From the NCBI RefSeq assembly GCF_003050925.1, contig NZ_QAOV01000003.1, positions 434,001 through 498,000 on the forward strand: a DNA stretch of 64,000 bases. The letters run 5' to 3'. Position numbers and translations under genes: made by a program. The notes below the pieces were generated by a model. That model did no database searches and was not told where the DNA came from. It saw only the letters and a list, made by a program, of their open reading frames with translations. Positions 47,844-56,482 of the stretch are shown here, piece by piece. The stretch is from Pseudomonas sp. GV085 (GTDB taxonomy: Bacteria; Pseudomonadota; Gammaproteobacteria; Pseudomonadales; Pseudomonadaceae). How positions within the stretch are numbered: the first letter of the stretch is position 1; every line of letters starts with the position of its first letter.

Positions 47844-50792
47844 TCAGTTCACAGCGGACGTCGCTTCGACATGACGCGGCAAAGTAACCCTGATTCGGGT
47901 GCCGCGTTGGCTTTGAACATCAGCCGGGCTGTCGATGGTGATTTGTCCATAATGCTCTTCAACGATGGAATAGACCAGTGCAAGGCCCAGACCGGTGCCT
48001 TCGCCAGGGTCCTTGGTGGTGAAGAAAGGTTCGAACAATCGGTCCATGATGCTCGACGGAATACCACTGCCTTCGTCTTCCACGATCAGATCGACCGTGT
48101 GTTCGCCAGCTTCGCTCTTGACCCGTACCGCACTGCCGGGAGGCGAGGCGTCACGGGCGTTTGAAAGCAGATTGATCAATACCTGGGCCAGCCGTTGCGG
48201 GTCGCCTTCGACCCAGTGTTCGGGGTCGCACAGGTTGTAGAACTGCACTTCGAAGTTGCGTCGGTTCAGGGCCAGCAGGCCGATGGCATCCTGAGCGACT
48301 TCGGCCAGACAGACGGGCTCGTCGCTGTGCTGATGGCTGCCGGCATGGGCAAAGCTCATCAGTGACTGGACGATGCGCGACACGCGTTTGGTCTGCTCGA
48401 GGATCTGGCCGCTGATTTCCTTCAGTTCGCCGTCTTCTTCACGTTCTTCGCGCAGGTTCTGCGCCAGGCACGCGATACCGGTGATCGGGTTGCCGATTTC
48501 ATGGGCCACGCCGGCCGCCAGTCGACCGATGCTGGCCAGACGCTCGGAATGCACCAGTTTGTCCTCGAGCATCTGGGTTTCGGTCAAGTCTTCCACCAGC
48601 AACACCAGGCCACTGTTGCCCGGCGCGAGGGGTTCGTCGATCGCCGCTTTGTGCAGGTTCAACCAGCGTGTCTGGCCGTCGAGGGCCAGGTGCTGCTTGT
48701 GCAAGTGTTCGTCCGGCAGGTTGATGAAACCTTGCAGCAGTTCTTTCCAGGGATCGGCAATGGTGCTCAGGCGCGAACCGACCACGCGCTGCGCGGTGAT
48801 GCCGGTGAGTTCCTCCATGGCCTTGTTCCACATGAGGATTTCCTGGTCCTTGGCCAGCGAGCAAACGCCCATCGGCAATTCCTGCAAGGTCTGGCGGTGA
48901 TAGCGGCGCAGGGCATCGAGTTCGGCGGCCAGGCCGGTCAGGCGCGAGTGGTAATCCTCGAGACGACTTTCGATGAAGTGAATGTCTTCGGTGACGTAGT
49001 TTTCGCCGCCGGCCTTGTAGGGCAGGAAGGTTTCGACCATGTCCTGGGCCACACTCGGGCCCATCAGGCCGGAGAGGTTGGCTTCGATGCGGTCGCGCAG
49101 GCGGCGCAGGGCGTATGGTCGGCGTTCATCGAAAGGCAGGTAGAGATCGCGCAGCGCTTGCTCGACTTCTTTCTGCGCAGCCTTGGCACCCAAGGGTTTT
49201 GCCAGTTGCGTGGCGAACTCCTGGGGCGAGGCGGCGTGCAGTTCCCGGCGTTGCGGGCGGCGCACGTTATCCACGGCGCAGGCTTCGGCAGCGCTGGCCT
49301 CTTCGGTGCTGGCGTTGGTGAACAGCGAGATCAGGGTGAACATCAGCACGTTGGCCGCCAGCGAGGCAATCGCCGCCATGTGCCAACTGGTGTCGTCCAG
49401 CACGTAGATCATGTTCAGCAGCGGAATGTAGAAGCCTTGCAGGTTGCCGACCAGGGGCAACAACATGGTCACCAGCCACACCAGGATCCCCGCCAGCAAA
49501 CCGGCGATGAAGCCGCGACGGTTGGCGGTCGGCCAATACAGGACCGAGAGCACACCCGGCAGGAACTGCAACGTGGCGACGAACGCGACAATGCCGAGGT
49601 TGGCCAGGTCCTGCTCGGCACCGAGCAGCAGGTAGAAGCCGTAGCCGGCCATGATGATCGCGACAATCAACGCCCGGCGGGTCCACTTCAGCCAGCGGTA
49701 GATGTTGCCTTCGGCCGGTGGTTGATACAGCGGCAGCACCAGGTGGTTCAAGGCCATCCCGGACAGCGCCAGCGTGGTGACGATGATCAGGCCGCTGGCA
49801 GCGGACAGCCCGCCGACATACGCCAGCAACGCCAGCGCTTTGTTGTTGGCGGCGATACCGATGCCCAGGGTGAAGTATTCCGGGTTGGTGGTGGCGCCCA
49901 GTTTCAGGCCGGCCCAGAGAATCAGTGGCACCGCCAGGCTCATCAGCAGCAGGAACAGCGGCAGGCCCCAGCTCGCACTGACCAGCGAGCGCGGGTTGAG
50001 GTTCTCGGTAAAGGTCATGTGATACATGTGCGGCATCACGATCGCCGAGGCGAAGAACACCAGCAGCAGCGTACGCCACGGGCCTTCCTGCAAAGGCGTG
50101 TGCAGGGCAGCGAGGGCGGTCTGGTTTTGCAGCAGCCAAAGCTCAAGCTGTTGCGGGCCATCGAACACGCCGTAAAGCGCATACAGCCCGACACCGCCGA
50201 GGGCGATCAGCTTGATCACCGATTCGAACGCAATCGCGAACACCAGGCCTTCATGCTTTTCGCGGGTGGCGATGTGGCGGGAGCCGAAGAAAATCGTGAA
50301 CAGCGTAATCAATGCGCAGAAGCTCAGGGCCACGCGATTCTGCACCGGCTCGCGAGTGAGGATACCAATGGAGTCGGCGACCGCCTGAATCTGCAAGGCC
50401 AGCAACGGCAATACACCGATCAGCATGAAAATCGTGGTCAGTGCACCGGCCCAGGTACTGCGGAAGCGGAAGGCAAACAGGTCCGCCAGCGACGACAGTT
50501 GATAGGTGCGGGTGATCTTCAGGATCGGGTAGAGCAGCACCGGCGCCAGCAGGAATGCCCCGGAAACGCCCAGGTAGCTGGACAGAAAACCGTAGCCGTA
50601 CTGATAGGCCAGGCCCACGGTGCCATAAAACGCCCAGGCGCTGGCGTAGACGCCCAGTGACAGGGTGTAAGTCAGCGGGTGGCGAATGATCGCCCGCGGG
50701 ATCATGCCCCGTTCGCTGATCCAGGCCACACCGAACAGCACCGCCAGGTACGCGGCGCTGATCAGGATCATCTGGGTCAGGCTAAAGCTCAT
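47844..50792 (-). CDS. cbrA: Sensor kinase CbrA with SLC5-like transporter domain
   Basis: A 982-residue sensor. Residues 1-490 form about 13 membrane segments of the sodium/solute symporter (SLC5) fold. A connecting domain, a PAS domain (around residue 640: [18 protein letters not shown]), a HisKA domain with the phospho-His in [14 protein letters not shown] and an HATPase domain with [22 protein letters not shown] follow. The phosphate goes to CbrB. In P. putida it has been linked with histidine uptake. I start at the ATG at 50792 inside the end of cbrX ([12 protein letters not shown]). Confidence 0.96.
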   Translation of the reverse strand: MSFSLTQMILISAAYLAVLFGVAWISERGMIPRAIIRHPLTYTLSLGVYASAWAFYGTVGLAYQYGYGFLSSYLGVSGAFLLAPVLLYPILKITRTYQLSSLADLFAFRFRSTWAGALTTIFMLIGVLPLLALQIQAVADSIGILTREPVQNRVALSFCALITLFTIFFGSRHIATREKHEGLVFAIAFESVIKLIALGGVGLYALYGVFDGPQQLELWLLQNQTALAALHTPLQEGPWRTLLLVFFASAIVMPHMYHMTFTENLNPRSLVSASWGLPLFLLLMSLAVPLILWAGLKLGATTNPEYFTLGIGIAANNKALALLAYVGGLSAASGLIIVTTLALSGMALNHLVLPLYQPPAEGNIYRWLKWTRRALIVAIIMAGYGFYLLLGAEQDLANLGIVAFVATLQFLPGVLSVLYWPTANRRGFIAGLLAGILVWLVTMLLPLVGNLQGFYIPLLNMIYVLDDTSWHMAAIASLAANVLMFTLISLFTNASTEEASAAEACAVDNVRRPQRRELHAASPQEFATQLAKPLGAKAAQKEVEQALRDLYLPFDERRPYALRRLRDRIEANLSGLMGPSVAQDMVETFLPYKAGGENYVTEDIHFIESRLEDYHSRLTGLAAELDALRRYHRQTLQELPMGVCSLAKDQEILMWNKAMEELTGITAQRVVGSRLSTIADPWKELLQGFINLPDEHLHKQHLALDGQTRWLNLHKAAIDEPLAPGNSGLVLLVEDLTETQMLEDKLVHSERLASIGRLAAGVAHEIGNPITGIACLAQNLREEREEDGELKEISGQILEQTKRVSRIVQSLMSFAHAGSHQHSDEPVCLAEVAQDAIGLLALNRRNFEVQFYNLCDPEHWVEGDPQRLAQVLINLLSNARDASPPGSAVRVKSEAGEHTVDLIVEDEGSGIPSSIMDRLFEPFFTTKDPGEGTGLGLALVYSIVEEHYGQITIDSPADVQSQRGTRIRVTLPRHVEATSAVN

Positions 50793-50958
50793 CGGCATCT
50801 TTTTGGCTCTGCAGGATGAAAGTCACGACGATCAGAATCAGCCAAAGCAGATACGGGCGATACCAGGCGCCAGTGGCGTCGATCCACCAATCCATGATGG
50901 CCGGGGAAAACAGGTAAATCCCCACTACCAAAAGCAGGACCAAGCGATAGATGTACAT
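50782..50958 (-). CDS. cbrX: Small membrane protein CbrX
   Basis: A 58-residue frame starting MYIYRLVLLLVVGIYLF and ending SQKDADEL. Two membrane helices are visible (about residues 4-22 and 37-51) with WWIDATGAWYRPY between. It overlaps the start of cbrA by 11 bases. A short gene of this kind upstream of cbrA is known as cbrX in P. putida and is co-transcribed with cbrA; its role is not settled. Too short for length-limited gene finding, but the coupling and conserved place support it. Confidence 0.85.
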   Translation of the reverse strand: MYIYRLVLLLVVGIYLFSPAIMDWWIDATGAWYRPYLLWLILIVVTFILQSQKDADEL

Positions 50959-51035
50959 CCCGGCCTCTCTTTTTTATGCGCGTGCCCGAAAACGTGCGGC
51001 GATGGTAACGGATGGGCGCGCCACTGCAAGTGCGA

Positions 51036-51932
51036 TCACAACAGCTGCGCCTCGGGCAGGCTCAGTGTGCGCGGGATCAACGAGGCATCCCAGTGGGCAA
51101 TGCCCCAGTTCAGCACTTCCCGTGGCGTGGCGTAAGCCAGTTCGGTTCCCGGGTTCTGTCCCAGCGCCCGTAGCGCCCGCAGCAACAGGGAGGTTGCCTG
51201 ATCCTCTGTCAGTGGTGGCGAACGGTAGGACTTACCAAGTTTATTGCCATCGGGCTGGGTAATCAGCGGGATATGCAGATAACGCGGCTGCGGCAGACCG
51301 AGCAACTCTTGCAGGTAGAGCTGGCGGGGCGTGGAGTCCAGCAGGTCGGCACCTCGAACGATATCGGTGATACCCTGCCAGGCATCGTCCAGGACCACGG
51401 CCAATTGATAGGCGTAGAGGCCGTCGCGGCGACGGATCACGAAGTCGCCGACTTCCCGGCCCAGATGCTGGCGGTATTCGCCTTGCACCCGGTCGATGAA
51501 GTGGTACTCCAGCTCCGGAACACGCAGGCGGATGGCGGCCCCGTCGGTGCCATGGCCGGCATTGCGGCACAGCCCCGGATAAATCCCGTGATACGGCTCC
51601 AGCTGTTTTCGCGAACAGGTGCAGGCGTAGGCCAGGCCGTGATTGAACAGGCGATTGAGTACCTCGGCGTAGGCATCGTGCCGCTCGCTTTGGCGAACCA
51701 GGTCGCCATCCCACTCGAAGCCATAGCTTTCCAGAGCCTTGAGAATGGCCGCCTGGGCTCCGGGTTCTTCACGGGGCGGATCAAGGTCTTCCATGCGCAT
51801 CAGCCAGCGTCCGCCCACCGAGCGCGCGTCAAGGTAGGAGGCCAGCGCGGCGACCAGTGAACCAAAATGCAGGTGGCCGCTGGGCGTCGGGGCGAAACGC
51901 CCGATGTAGGTGGGGGAGGTGGTGGCGGTCAT
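51036..51932 (-). CDS. gluQ: Glutamyl-Q tRNA(Asp) synthetase
   Basis: A 298-residue paralogue of the glutamyl-tRNA synthetase catalytic core that glutamylates queuosine in tRNA-Asp. The HIGH-type motif is GRFAPTPSGHLHFG (residues 11-24) and the KMSKS counterpart is NKLGKSYRS. The zinc cysteines in YACTCSRKQL and PGLCRNAG are present. No anticodon-binding domain follows, as expected. The dksA-gluQ order matches other gammaproteobacteria. Confidence 0.93.
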   Translation of the reverse strand: MTATTSPTYIGRFAPTPSGHLHFGSLVAALASYLDARSVGGRWLMRMEDLDPPREEPGAQAAILKALESYGFEWDGDLVRQSERHDAYAEVLNRLFNHGLAYACTCSRKQLEPYHGIYPGLCRNAGHGTDGAAIRLRVPELEYHFIDRVQGEYRQHLGREVGDFVIRRRDGLYAYQLAVVLDDAWQGITDIVRGADLLDSTPRQLYLQELLGLPQPRYLHIPLITQPDGNKLGKSYRSPPLTEDQATSLLLRALRALGQNPGTELAYATPREVLNWGIAHWDASLIPRTLSLPEAQLL

Positions 51933-51971
51933 CAGGGCAAGGCTACTTATTCCAGGCTATCGTCAGATTCC

Positions 51972-52085
51972 TGTAGGAGCGAGCTTGCTCCGGGCGGCGT
52001 TCCGACGATTGCCGTCAACGATAACGCTGGGAGCCTGGTACCCCGCGGCGTTCTCAGGTTCATCGCGAGCAAGCTCGCTCCTACA
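51972..52085. repeat. REP doublet with unlike arms, between gluQ and dksA
   Basis: The left arm is TGTAGGAGCGAGCTTGCTCC then GGGCGGCG; the right is CGAGCAAGCTCGCTCCTACA. GTCAACGATAACGCTGGG lies in the loop. The left inner end (CCGGGCGGC) is the inverse of the right arm of the copy at 39079. Confidence 0.88.
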
Positions 52086-52131
52086 GTGATGGCGATTTTA
52101 ATCGCAACGGGCATCAGCGAATTTTGGAAAC

Positions 52132-52157
52132 AAAAACGGAGCGTTCGCACGCTCCGC
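52132..52157 (-). terminator. Rho-independent terminator of dksA
   Basis: On the minus strand GGAGCGTGCGAACGCTCC followed by GTTTTTG, about 20 bases after the dksA stop. Confidence 0.85.
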
Positions 52158-52175
52158 TCTTCGTTCAAGTCGCCA

Positions 52176-52616
52176 TTATTTGCCGACTTGCTTTTCCTTG
52201 ATTTCCGCCAGAGTCTTGCAGTCGATGCACAGGTCGGCGGTAGGACGCGCTTCGAGGCGCTTGACGCCGATCTCGATGCCGCAGGATTCACACCAGCCGT
52301 ACTCTTCGTCTTCGATCAGCTGAAGTGTCTTGTCGATCTTCTTGATCAACTTGCGTTCACGGTCGCGAGCGCGCAGTTCGAGGGCGAATTCCTCTTCCTG
52401 GCTGGCACGGTCTGCCGGATCAGGAAAGTTGGCCGCTTCGTCCTTCATGTGGTCCACGGTCTTGTCGACACCTTCCATCAGCTCTTTTTTCCACTGATTC
52501 AGGACCTTGGTGAAGTGCTTGCGCATGGGCTCGCCCATGTATTCTTCGCCGGCTTTCTGAACATAGGGCTCGAAGCCGCTGATCGCCTGATTTTGCTGCT
52601 TTGCTTGGGTGGACAT
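52176..52616 (-). CDS. dksA: RNA polymerase-binding transcription factor DksA
   Basis: A 146-residue zinc protein that enters the RNA polymerase secondary channel and, with ppGpp, represses stable RNA promoters such as the one at 17876. A coiled-coil (about 35-108) carries the acidic tip DPADRASQEEEFALEL. The zinc site has WCESCGIEIG and LCIDCKTLAE (four cysteines), so it is the classic form rather than a zinc-free paralogue. The ATG at 52616 fits the family length. Confidence 0.97.
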   Translation of the reverse strand: MSTQAKQQNQAISGFEPYVQKAGEEYMGEPMRKHFTKVLNQWKKELMEGVDKTVDHMKDEAANFPDPADRASQEEEFALELRARDRERKLIKKIDKTLQLIEDEEYGWCESCGIEIGVKRLEARPTADLCIDCKTLAEIKEKQVGK

Positions 52617-52949
52617 GAAATAGACCGCCTCTACTCTTGTAATCCATCTGCGCAGGATTGCTCCATCACCGACAACTGCCGGCCCTGCGGCTGCAAGCGG
52701 GCGAACTTACCAGATCAACTCGGGCCGCGCTACTCCCGGATGTCGAGCTCGCGGCACATACTGCTTGCAGATCATGACAAACCGTTGTCTGGTGGCTCTG
52801 GAACCCTGCTCAATTATTGATTTTAGTCAAACCTTGCGCGCGTGCTTGAGTCGTTTGTGATCGGGGTTACAAGGCCTCTGACCGCTTTAGGTTCTCGCTC
52901 GTTCCTGCGCTTGGGTAGAATCGGTTTTTTCTCCGTTGAAGGAAGGCCA
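52617..52949. other. Intergenic region between dksA and the aminotransferase gene
   Basis: Divergent upstream regions of two genes. TAGAAT at 52916-52921 could be a -10 element for the aminotransferase gene, but I see no matching -35. ATTGATTTTAGTCAA near 52814 is a partly symmetric AT-rich site of unknown meaning. No ORF with gene-like features is present. Confidence 0.5.
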
Positions 52950-54122
52950 ATGGCTCAGCCCTACAGTGCCCGCAGTCGCGCGATCGAACCTTTCCATGTC
53001 ATGGCGTTGTTGGCGCGGGCCAATGAATTGCAGGCAGCCGGCCATGACGTGATCCACCTGGAAATCGGTGAGCCGGACTTCACCACCGCCGAACCGATCA
53101 TTCAGGCCGGCCAGGCTGCGCTGGCAGCGGGGAAAACCCGTTACACCGCCGCGCGCGGCATTCCGGAGCTGCGTGAGGCCATTTCGGGCTTTTATCACCA
53201 GCGTTATGGCTTGAACATCGACCCTCGGCGCATCCTCATCACGCCGGGCGGCTCCGGCGCGCTGCTGCTGGCCAGCGCTTTGCTGGTCGACCCCGGTAAA
53301 CACTGGCTGCTGGCGGACCCGGGCTACCCGTGTAACCGGCATTTCCTGCGACTGGTCGAAGGCGCGGCACAACTGGTGCCGGTCGGTCCGGATGTGCGTT
53401 ATCAATTGACGCCAGGCCTGATCGAGCGTCATTGGGACCACGACAGCGTCGGTGCATTGGTCGCGTCGCCGGCCAATCCGACCGGCACGATCCTGACCCG
53501 CGACGAGCTGGCGAAGCTGTCTGTCGCGATCAAGGCACGCCACGGTCATCTGGTGGTCGACGAGATTTATCACGGCCTGACCTACGGCACCGATGCGGCC
53601 AGCGTGCTGGAAGTCGACGACAGTGCATTCGTTCTGAACAGTTTTTCGAAGTACTTCGGGATGACCGGTTGGCGGCTCGGATGGCTGGTGGCCCCCGACG
53701 CGGCCGTCGGTGAGCTGGAAAAGCTCGCCCAGAATCTCTACATCAGCGCTCCAAGCATGGCGCAGTACGCTGCACTGGCCTGTTTCGAACCGGCAACCAT
53801 CAGCATTCTGGAAGAGCGTCGCGCCGAATTTGGCCGGCGTCGGGATTACCTGCTGCCAGCCTTGCGTGAATTGGGCTTCGGCATTGCCGTGGAGCCGGAA
53901 GGGGCGTTCTACTTGTACGCCGATATCAGCAAGTTCGGCGGCGATGCCTTCGCGTTCTGTAAGCATTTTCTCGAAACCGAACATGTGGCATTCACCCCGG
54001 GGCTGGATTTCGGGCGTTATAAGGCCGGGCATCATGTGCGGTTCGCCTATACGCAAAATCTCGAGCGTTTGCAGGAGGCGGTCGATCGCATTGCCCGTGG
54101 TTTGCGGAGCTGGCAAGGCTGA
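52950..54122 (+). CDS. Pyridoxal phosphate aminotransferase, class I/II
   Basis: A 390-residue fold-type I aminotransferase. [10 protein letters not shown] and [15 protein letters not shown] are typical for the AspC/AAT-I group; the PLP lysine lies in [16 protein letters not shown], and the C-terminal arginine contact is [10 protein letters not shown]. The start is the ATG at 52950 with GAAGGAAGG upstream. It shares one base with sfsA (TGATG at 54120-54124). The gene next to dksA/sfsA is usually annotated as an aspartate-type aminotransferase; the amino acid used is unclear. Confidence 0.85.
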   Translation: MAQPYSARSRAIEPFHVMALLARANELQAAGHDVIHLEIGEPDFTTAEPIIQAGQAALAAGKTRYTAARGIPELREAISGFYHQRYGLNIDPRRILITPGGSGALLLASALLVDPGKHWLLADPGYPCNRHFLRLVEGAAQLVPVGPDVRYQLTPGLIERHWDHDSVGALVASPANPTGTILTRDELAKLSVAIKARHGHLVVDEIYHGLTYGTDAASVLEVDDSAFVLNSFSKYFGMTGWRLGWLVAPDAAVGELEKLAQNLYISAPSMAQYAALACFEPATISILEERRAEFGRRRDYLLPALRELGFGIAVEPEGAFYLYADISKFGGDAFAFCKHFLETEHVAFTPGLDFGRYKAGHHVRFAYTQNLERLQEAVDRIARGLRSWQG

Positions 54123-54835
54123 TGCGTTTTCATCCTCCCCTTGAAGAAGGGCGCCTGATCCGACGTTACAAGCGTTTTCTCGCCGATATCGAAACCATTG
54201 GCGGCGAATTGCTGACCATTCACTGCCCGAACACCGGCTCGATGCTCAATTGTCAGGTCGAAGGCGGGCAGGTCTGGTTCAGCCGCTCCAACGACCCGAA
54301 ACGCAAGTTGCCTGGTACTTGGGAGATTGGCGAAACCCCGCAAGGGCGGCTGTTTTGCGTGAACACCGCCCGCGCCAATGGTTTGATCGAAGAGGCGCTG
54401 CGAGCGGGCGTCATCACCGAACTGAACGGCTTTACCGAACTCAAGCGCGAAGTGGCTTATGGTCAGGAAAACAGTCGTATCGATTTCCGCCTCGATTATC
54501 CCGACGGGCCAGCCTACGTCGAAGTCAAAAGCGTGACCCTGGGCTTCGACGGTACGGCGGTGGCAGCGTTTCCCGATGCGGTCACCCAGCGTGGCGCCAA
54601 GCATCTGCGGGAGCTGGCGCATTTGGCCAGGGATGGTATTCGCGCGGTGCAGTTGTACTGTGTTTGCCTGACCGACATCGAGGCCGTGCGCCCGGCACAG
54701 GAAATCGATGCGGCTTATGCTCAGGCCTTGCGTGAGGCTATCGCCTGCGGGGTCGAGGTATTGGCTTACGGTGTGCGGTTGAGCCACGAAGAAATGCGGG
54801 TCGATCGGCGTCTGGACGTGTTACCGGGTGGTTAA
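54122..54835 (+). CDS. sfsA: Sugar fermentation stimulation protein SfsA family
   Basis: A 237-residue protein of the SfsA family. An OB-like N-terminal part ([27 protein letters not shown]) is followed by a nuclease-like core ([31 protein letters not shown]). In E. coli it was linked to maltose metabolism and DNA binding. It shares one base with the end of the aminotransferase gene. Its stop lies in TTAA with the convergent Rieske gene, so both stops overlap. Confidence 0.9.
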   Translation: MRFHPPLEEGRLIRRYKRFLADIETIGGELLTIHCPNTGSMLNCQVEGGQVWFSRSNDPKRKLPGTWEIGETPQGRLFCVNTARANGLIEEALRAGVITELNGFTELKREVAYGQENSRIDFRLDYPDGPAYVEVKSVTLGFDGTAVAAFPDAVTQRGAKHLRELAHLARDGIRAVQLYCVCLTDIEAVRPAQEIDAAYAQALREAIACGVEVLAYGVRLSHEEMRVDRRLDVLPGG

Positions 54836-55149
54836 AGGCTGATCCAGACCCCCTGTTCATCCTCGCGGCAGGCCACGCCGGTCAAGGCTTGCCCCGCGCA
54901 AGGGCCGGCGACGCATTCACCGTCTTCGATCAGGAACAGTGCGCCATGGGTGGCGCACTGGATCAGGCTGTTGCTGGGGTCGAGAAACTGGTCGGGATGC
55001 CACTCAAGGGCGACACCCCGGTGCGGGCAGCGATTGATGTAGACATAAACCTGTCCGCTGCGGCGCACCGCAAAAAACTTTTGGCCACCGATGTCGAAAC
55101 CGCGGCTGCTGTCGTTGACCAACTCGGCACCTGCGCAAAGCAACTTCAT
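54832..55149 (-). CDS. Rieske [2Fe-2S] protein
   Basis: A 105-residue ferredoxin-like protein. The cluster motifs are CPHRG (residues 41-45) and CATHG (residues 65-69), with [15 protein letters not shown] after. No membrane anchor is present, so it is a soluble Rieske of the kind used by oxygenases or by unknown systems. It converges on sfsA, sharing the TTAA at the ends. No oxygenase partner is nearby. Confidence 0.88.
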   Translation of the reverse strand: MKLLCAGAELVNDSSRGFDIGGQKFFAVRRSGQVYVYINRCPHRGVALEWHPDQFLDPSNSLIQCATHGALFLIEDGECVAGPCAGQALTGVACREDEQGVWISL

Positions 55150-55282
55150 GTCTGTCCTCAGTCCCGCAGCTCGTGACCGGATATGTCTGAGCTTGAGGGT
55201 TGAATGCTATCAAATGGCTGCCTCGCCCGTGGAATCCTTTGAAGGAAGCTGCGCCTGACCCTGTCGGTACTTTTCCACAGAC

Positions 55283-55313
55283 AAAAAAAGACCCGGCAAG
55301 AGCCGGGTCAAAT
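55283..55313 (-). terminator. Rho-independent terminator of prrF
   Basis: On the minus strand GACCCGGCTCTTGCCGGGTC followed by TTTTTTT. A strong stem and T-run. Confidence 0.93.
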
Positions 55314-55397
55314 AACCGTGATTAGCCTGATGAGGAGATAATCCGAGAGTCCGAACCAAGGGCTTTTCAGAATATCGACCAGTCTCGCGACCAGTTG
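55283..55397 (-). ncRNA. prrF: PrrF small RNA (iron-responsive)
   Basis: On the minus strand the RNA starts AACTGGTCGCGAGACTGGTC, has the target-pairing core TTCTGAAAAGCCC, and then CTCCTCATCAGGCTAATCAC before a GACCCGGC/GCCGGGTC terminator and seven T. These segments match what is known of PrrF in Pseudomonas, which under iron limitation represses mRNAs of iron-using proteins. A Fur box covers its promoter. Only one copy is here; P. aeruginosa has two in tandem. The start is inferred from the promoter. Confidence 0.92.
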
Positions 55398-55398
55398 T

Positions 55399-55430
55399 GA
55401 TAATCATATCGATTCTCATTACCAAGTCAA
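55399..55430 (-). promoter_or_regulatory. Fur-controlled promoter of prrF
   Basis: On the minus strand -35 TTGACT (55425-55430) and -10 TATGAT (55403-55408) are separated by 16 bases. GAGAATCGATATGATTATC at 55399-55417 matches 13 of 19 bases of the Fur-box consensus and covers the -10 region, so Fur with iron would block transcription. Confidence 0.85.
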
Positions 55431-55529
55431 CCGCTGTTTTTTGATTTCTTTGCGATTTTCCGGATTTGCGTCTGCAGGCCCCGTAATCATTGGGTTTCAG
55501 GTTGCAAAGCTGCAGAAATATTGGTCGGA

Positions 55530-55802
55530 TCAAATCTTGTGGCGTGTAGAGATGGCTTCCAGCTGTTTGTTCAGTGCTTCCTTGCGCTCGGCAGGAATGT
55601 CGTTCCAGTGAACGTCCATCAGGGCGCCTTCAATTGCGTACAACAACACCTTGGACGCCCGAAAACCGCGCGTGCGCACGGCCCGATAAGCATCCACCGC
55701 CCCGAGGCGACGCAAGTCCGACGCGCTATGGATGCCCACGGCATGCAGCCATTGCGCTGACGTCTTGCCAAGATTCTTCAGGTGTTGCAGTTCATCATTC
55801 AT
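55530..55802 (-). CDS. TfoX C-terminal domain protein
   Basis: A 90-residue protein equal to the C-terminal helix-hairpin-helix-like domain of TfoX: LKNLGKTSAQWLHAVGIHSASDLRRLGAVDAYRAVRTRG, then a helical end. The N-terminal domain of competence regulator TfoX is absent. Such stand-alone TfoX-C proteins are common in Pseudomonas and their role is not known. The start is the ATG at 55802 with GGAGG upstream; the longer frame has no ribosome site. Confidence 0.85.
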   Translation of the reverse strand: MNDELQHLKNLGKTSAQWLHAVGIHSASDLRRLGAVDAYRAVRTRGFRASKVLLYAIEGALMDVHWNDIPAERKEALNKQLEAISTRHKI

Positions 55803-56046
55803 CAAGCCTCCTTGCGATGGCCGAATGGAGAGCGTGGGCAATCTTCTGAGGAGTGTAGCCATCAGTAGGAAACGCGTGATTGTTTGCTCGTTTTCGAGGC
55901 AAATGCTTCTAAGAAACGAGTATTGGCAGAGCGTGAAAAATCCGCGAACGCAGTAGGAAGAGGTGGGGAATAATCAGGAGTTACGGGTGAGAAACCCTCA
56001 GTCCAGCGCAGCGAGGGGCGCTGGACGTGTCAGTCAGCGACGATGA

Positions 56047-56391
56047 TCAGCGGGTGCGATAGCGCAATCGCGTGCCGAAGTTCATCGACATCAGGATTTC
56101 GTCAGCGCTGAGTTCCACCGGAAAGTAGGCTCCGGAGATTTGCGCGTGGGCCAGGCTCGCGCCTTCCAGGTTCGCTTTGCTGAAATCAATGCCGCGCAAG
56201 TCGGCGGAACGGAAGTAGGCGTTGCTGAAATCCACACCATCGGCATTCAGTTCGCGCAGGTCGAGCCCCCGGAAATCTCCACCCGCCATGTCGATGGGGC
56301 CATCCTTGGGGCGTTCACTGTTGAAGCCTCGGATGTCGTCTTTGTGCAGCAGGGCATAAAGCGGTGTATCGAGAAGTTTCGGCTGGCTCAT
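56047..56391 (-). CDS. Pentapeptide repeat protein
   Basis: A 114-residue protein. Residues about 34-88 contain five-residue steps A(D/N)LXX seen as GGDFRGLDLRELNADGVDFSN then AYFRSADLRGIDFSKANLEGASL, which would fold into a quadrilateral beta-helix of about three turns. The N- and C-terminal parts are unlike the repeats. Function unknown; a link to topoisomerase protection, as for Qnr, is not supported because the helix is far too short. Confidence 0.87.
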   Translation of the reverse strand: MSQPKLLDTPLYALLHKDDIRGFNSERPKDGPIDMAGGDFRGLDLRELNADGVDFSNAYFRSADLRGIDFSKANLEGASLAHAQISGAYFPVELSADEILMSMNFGTRLRYRTR

Positions 56392-56482
56392 GTCGCATCA
56401 CCTGATGTTTTTATGACGCCAGTATAGTGCTACTATTTTGCAGTCGTGAAGCCTGTGCGGGCCTCACGACTGAAATAGTTTC

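Noticed and set aside
48501..50660. A 719-codon plus-strand frame over cbrA
   Set aside because: It is extremely rich in Gln, Arg and His and lies wholly opposite cbrA; no domain.
55210..55533. A 107-codon minus-strand frame over prrF
   Set aside because: It covers the sRNA, its promoter and terminator; no ribosome site and no gene-like features.
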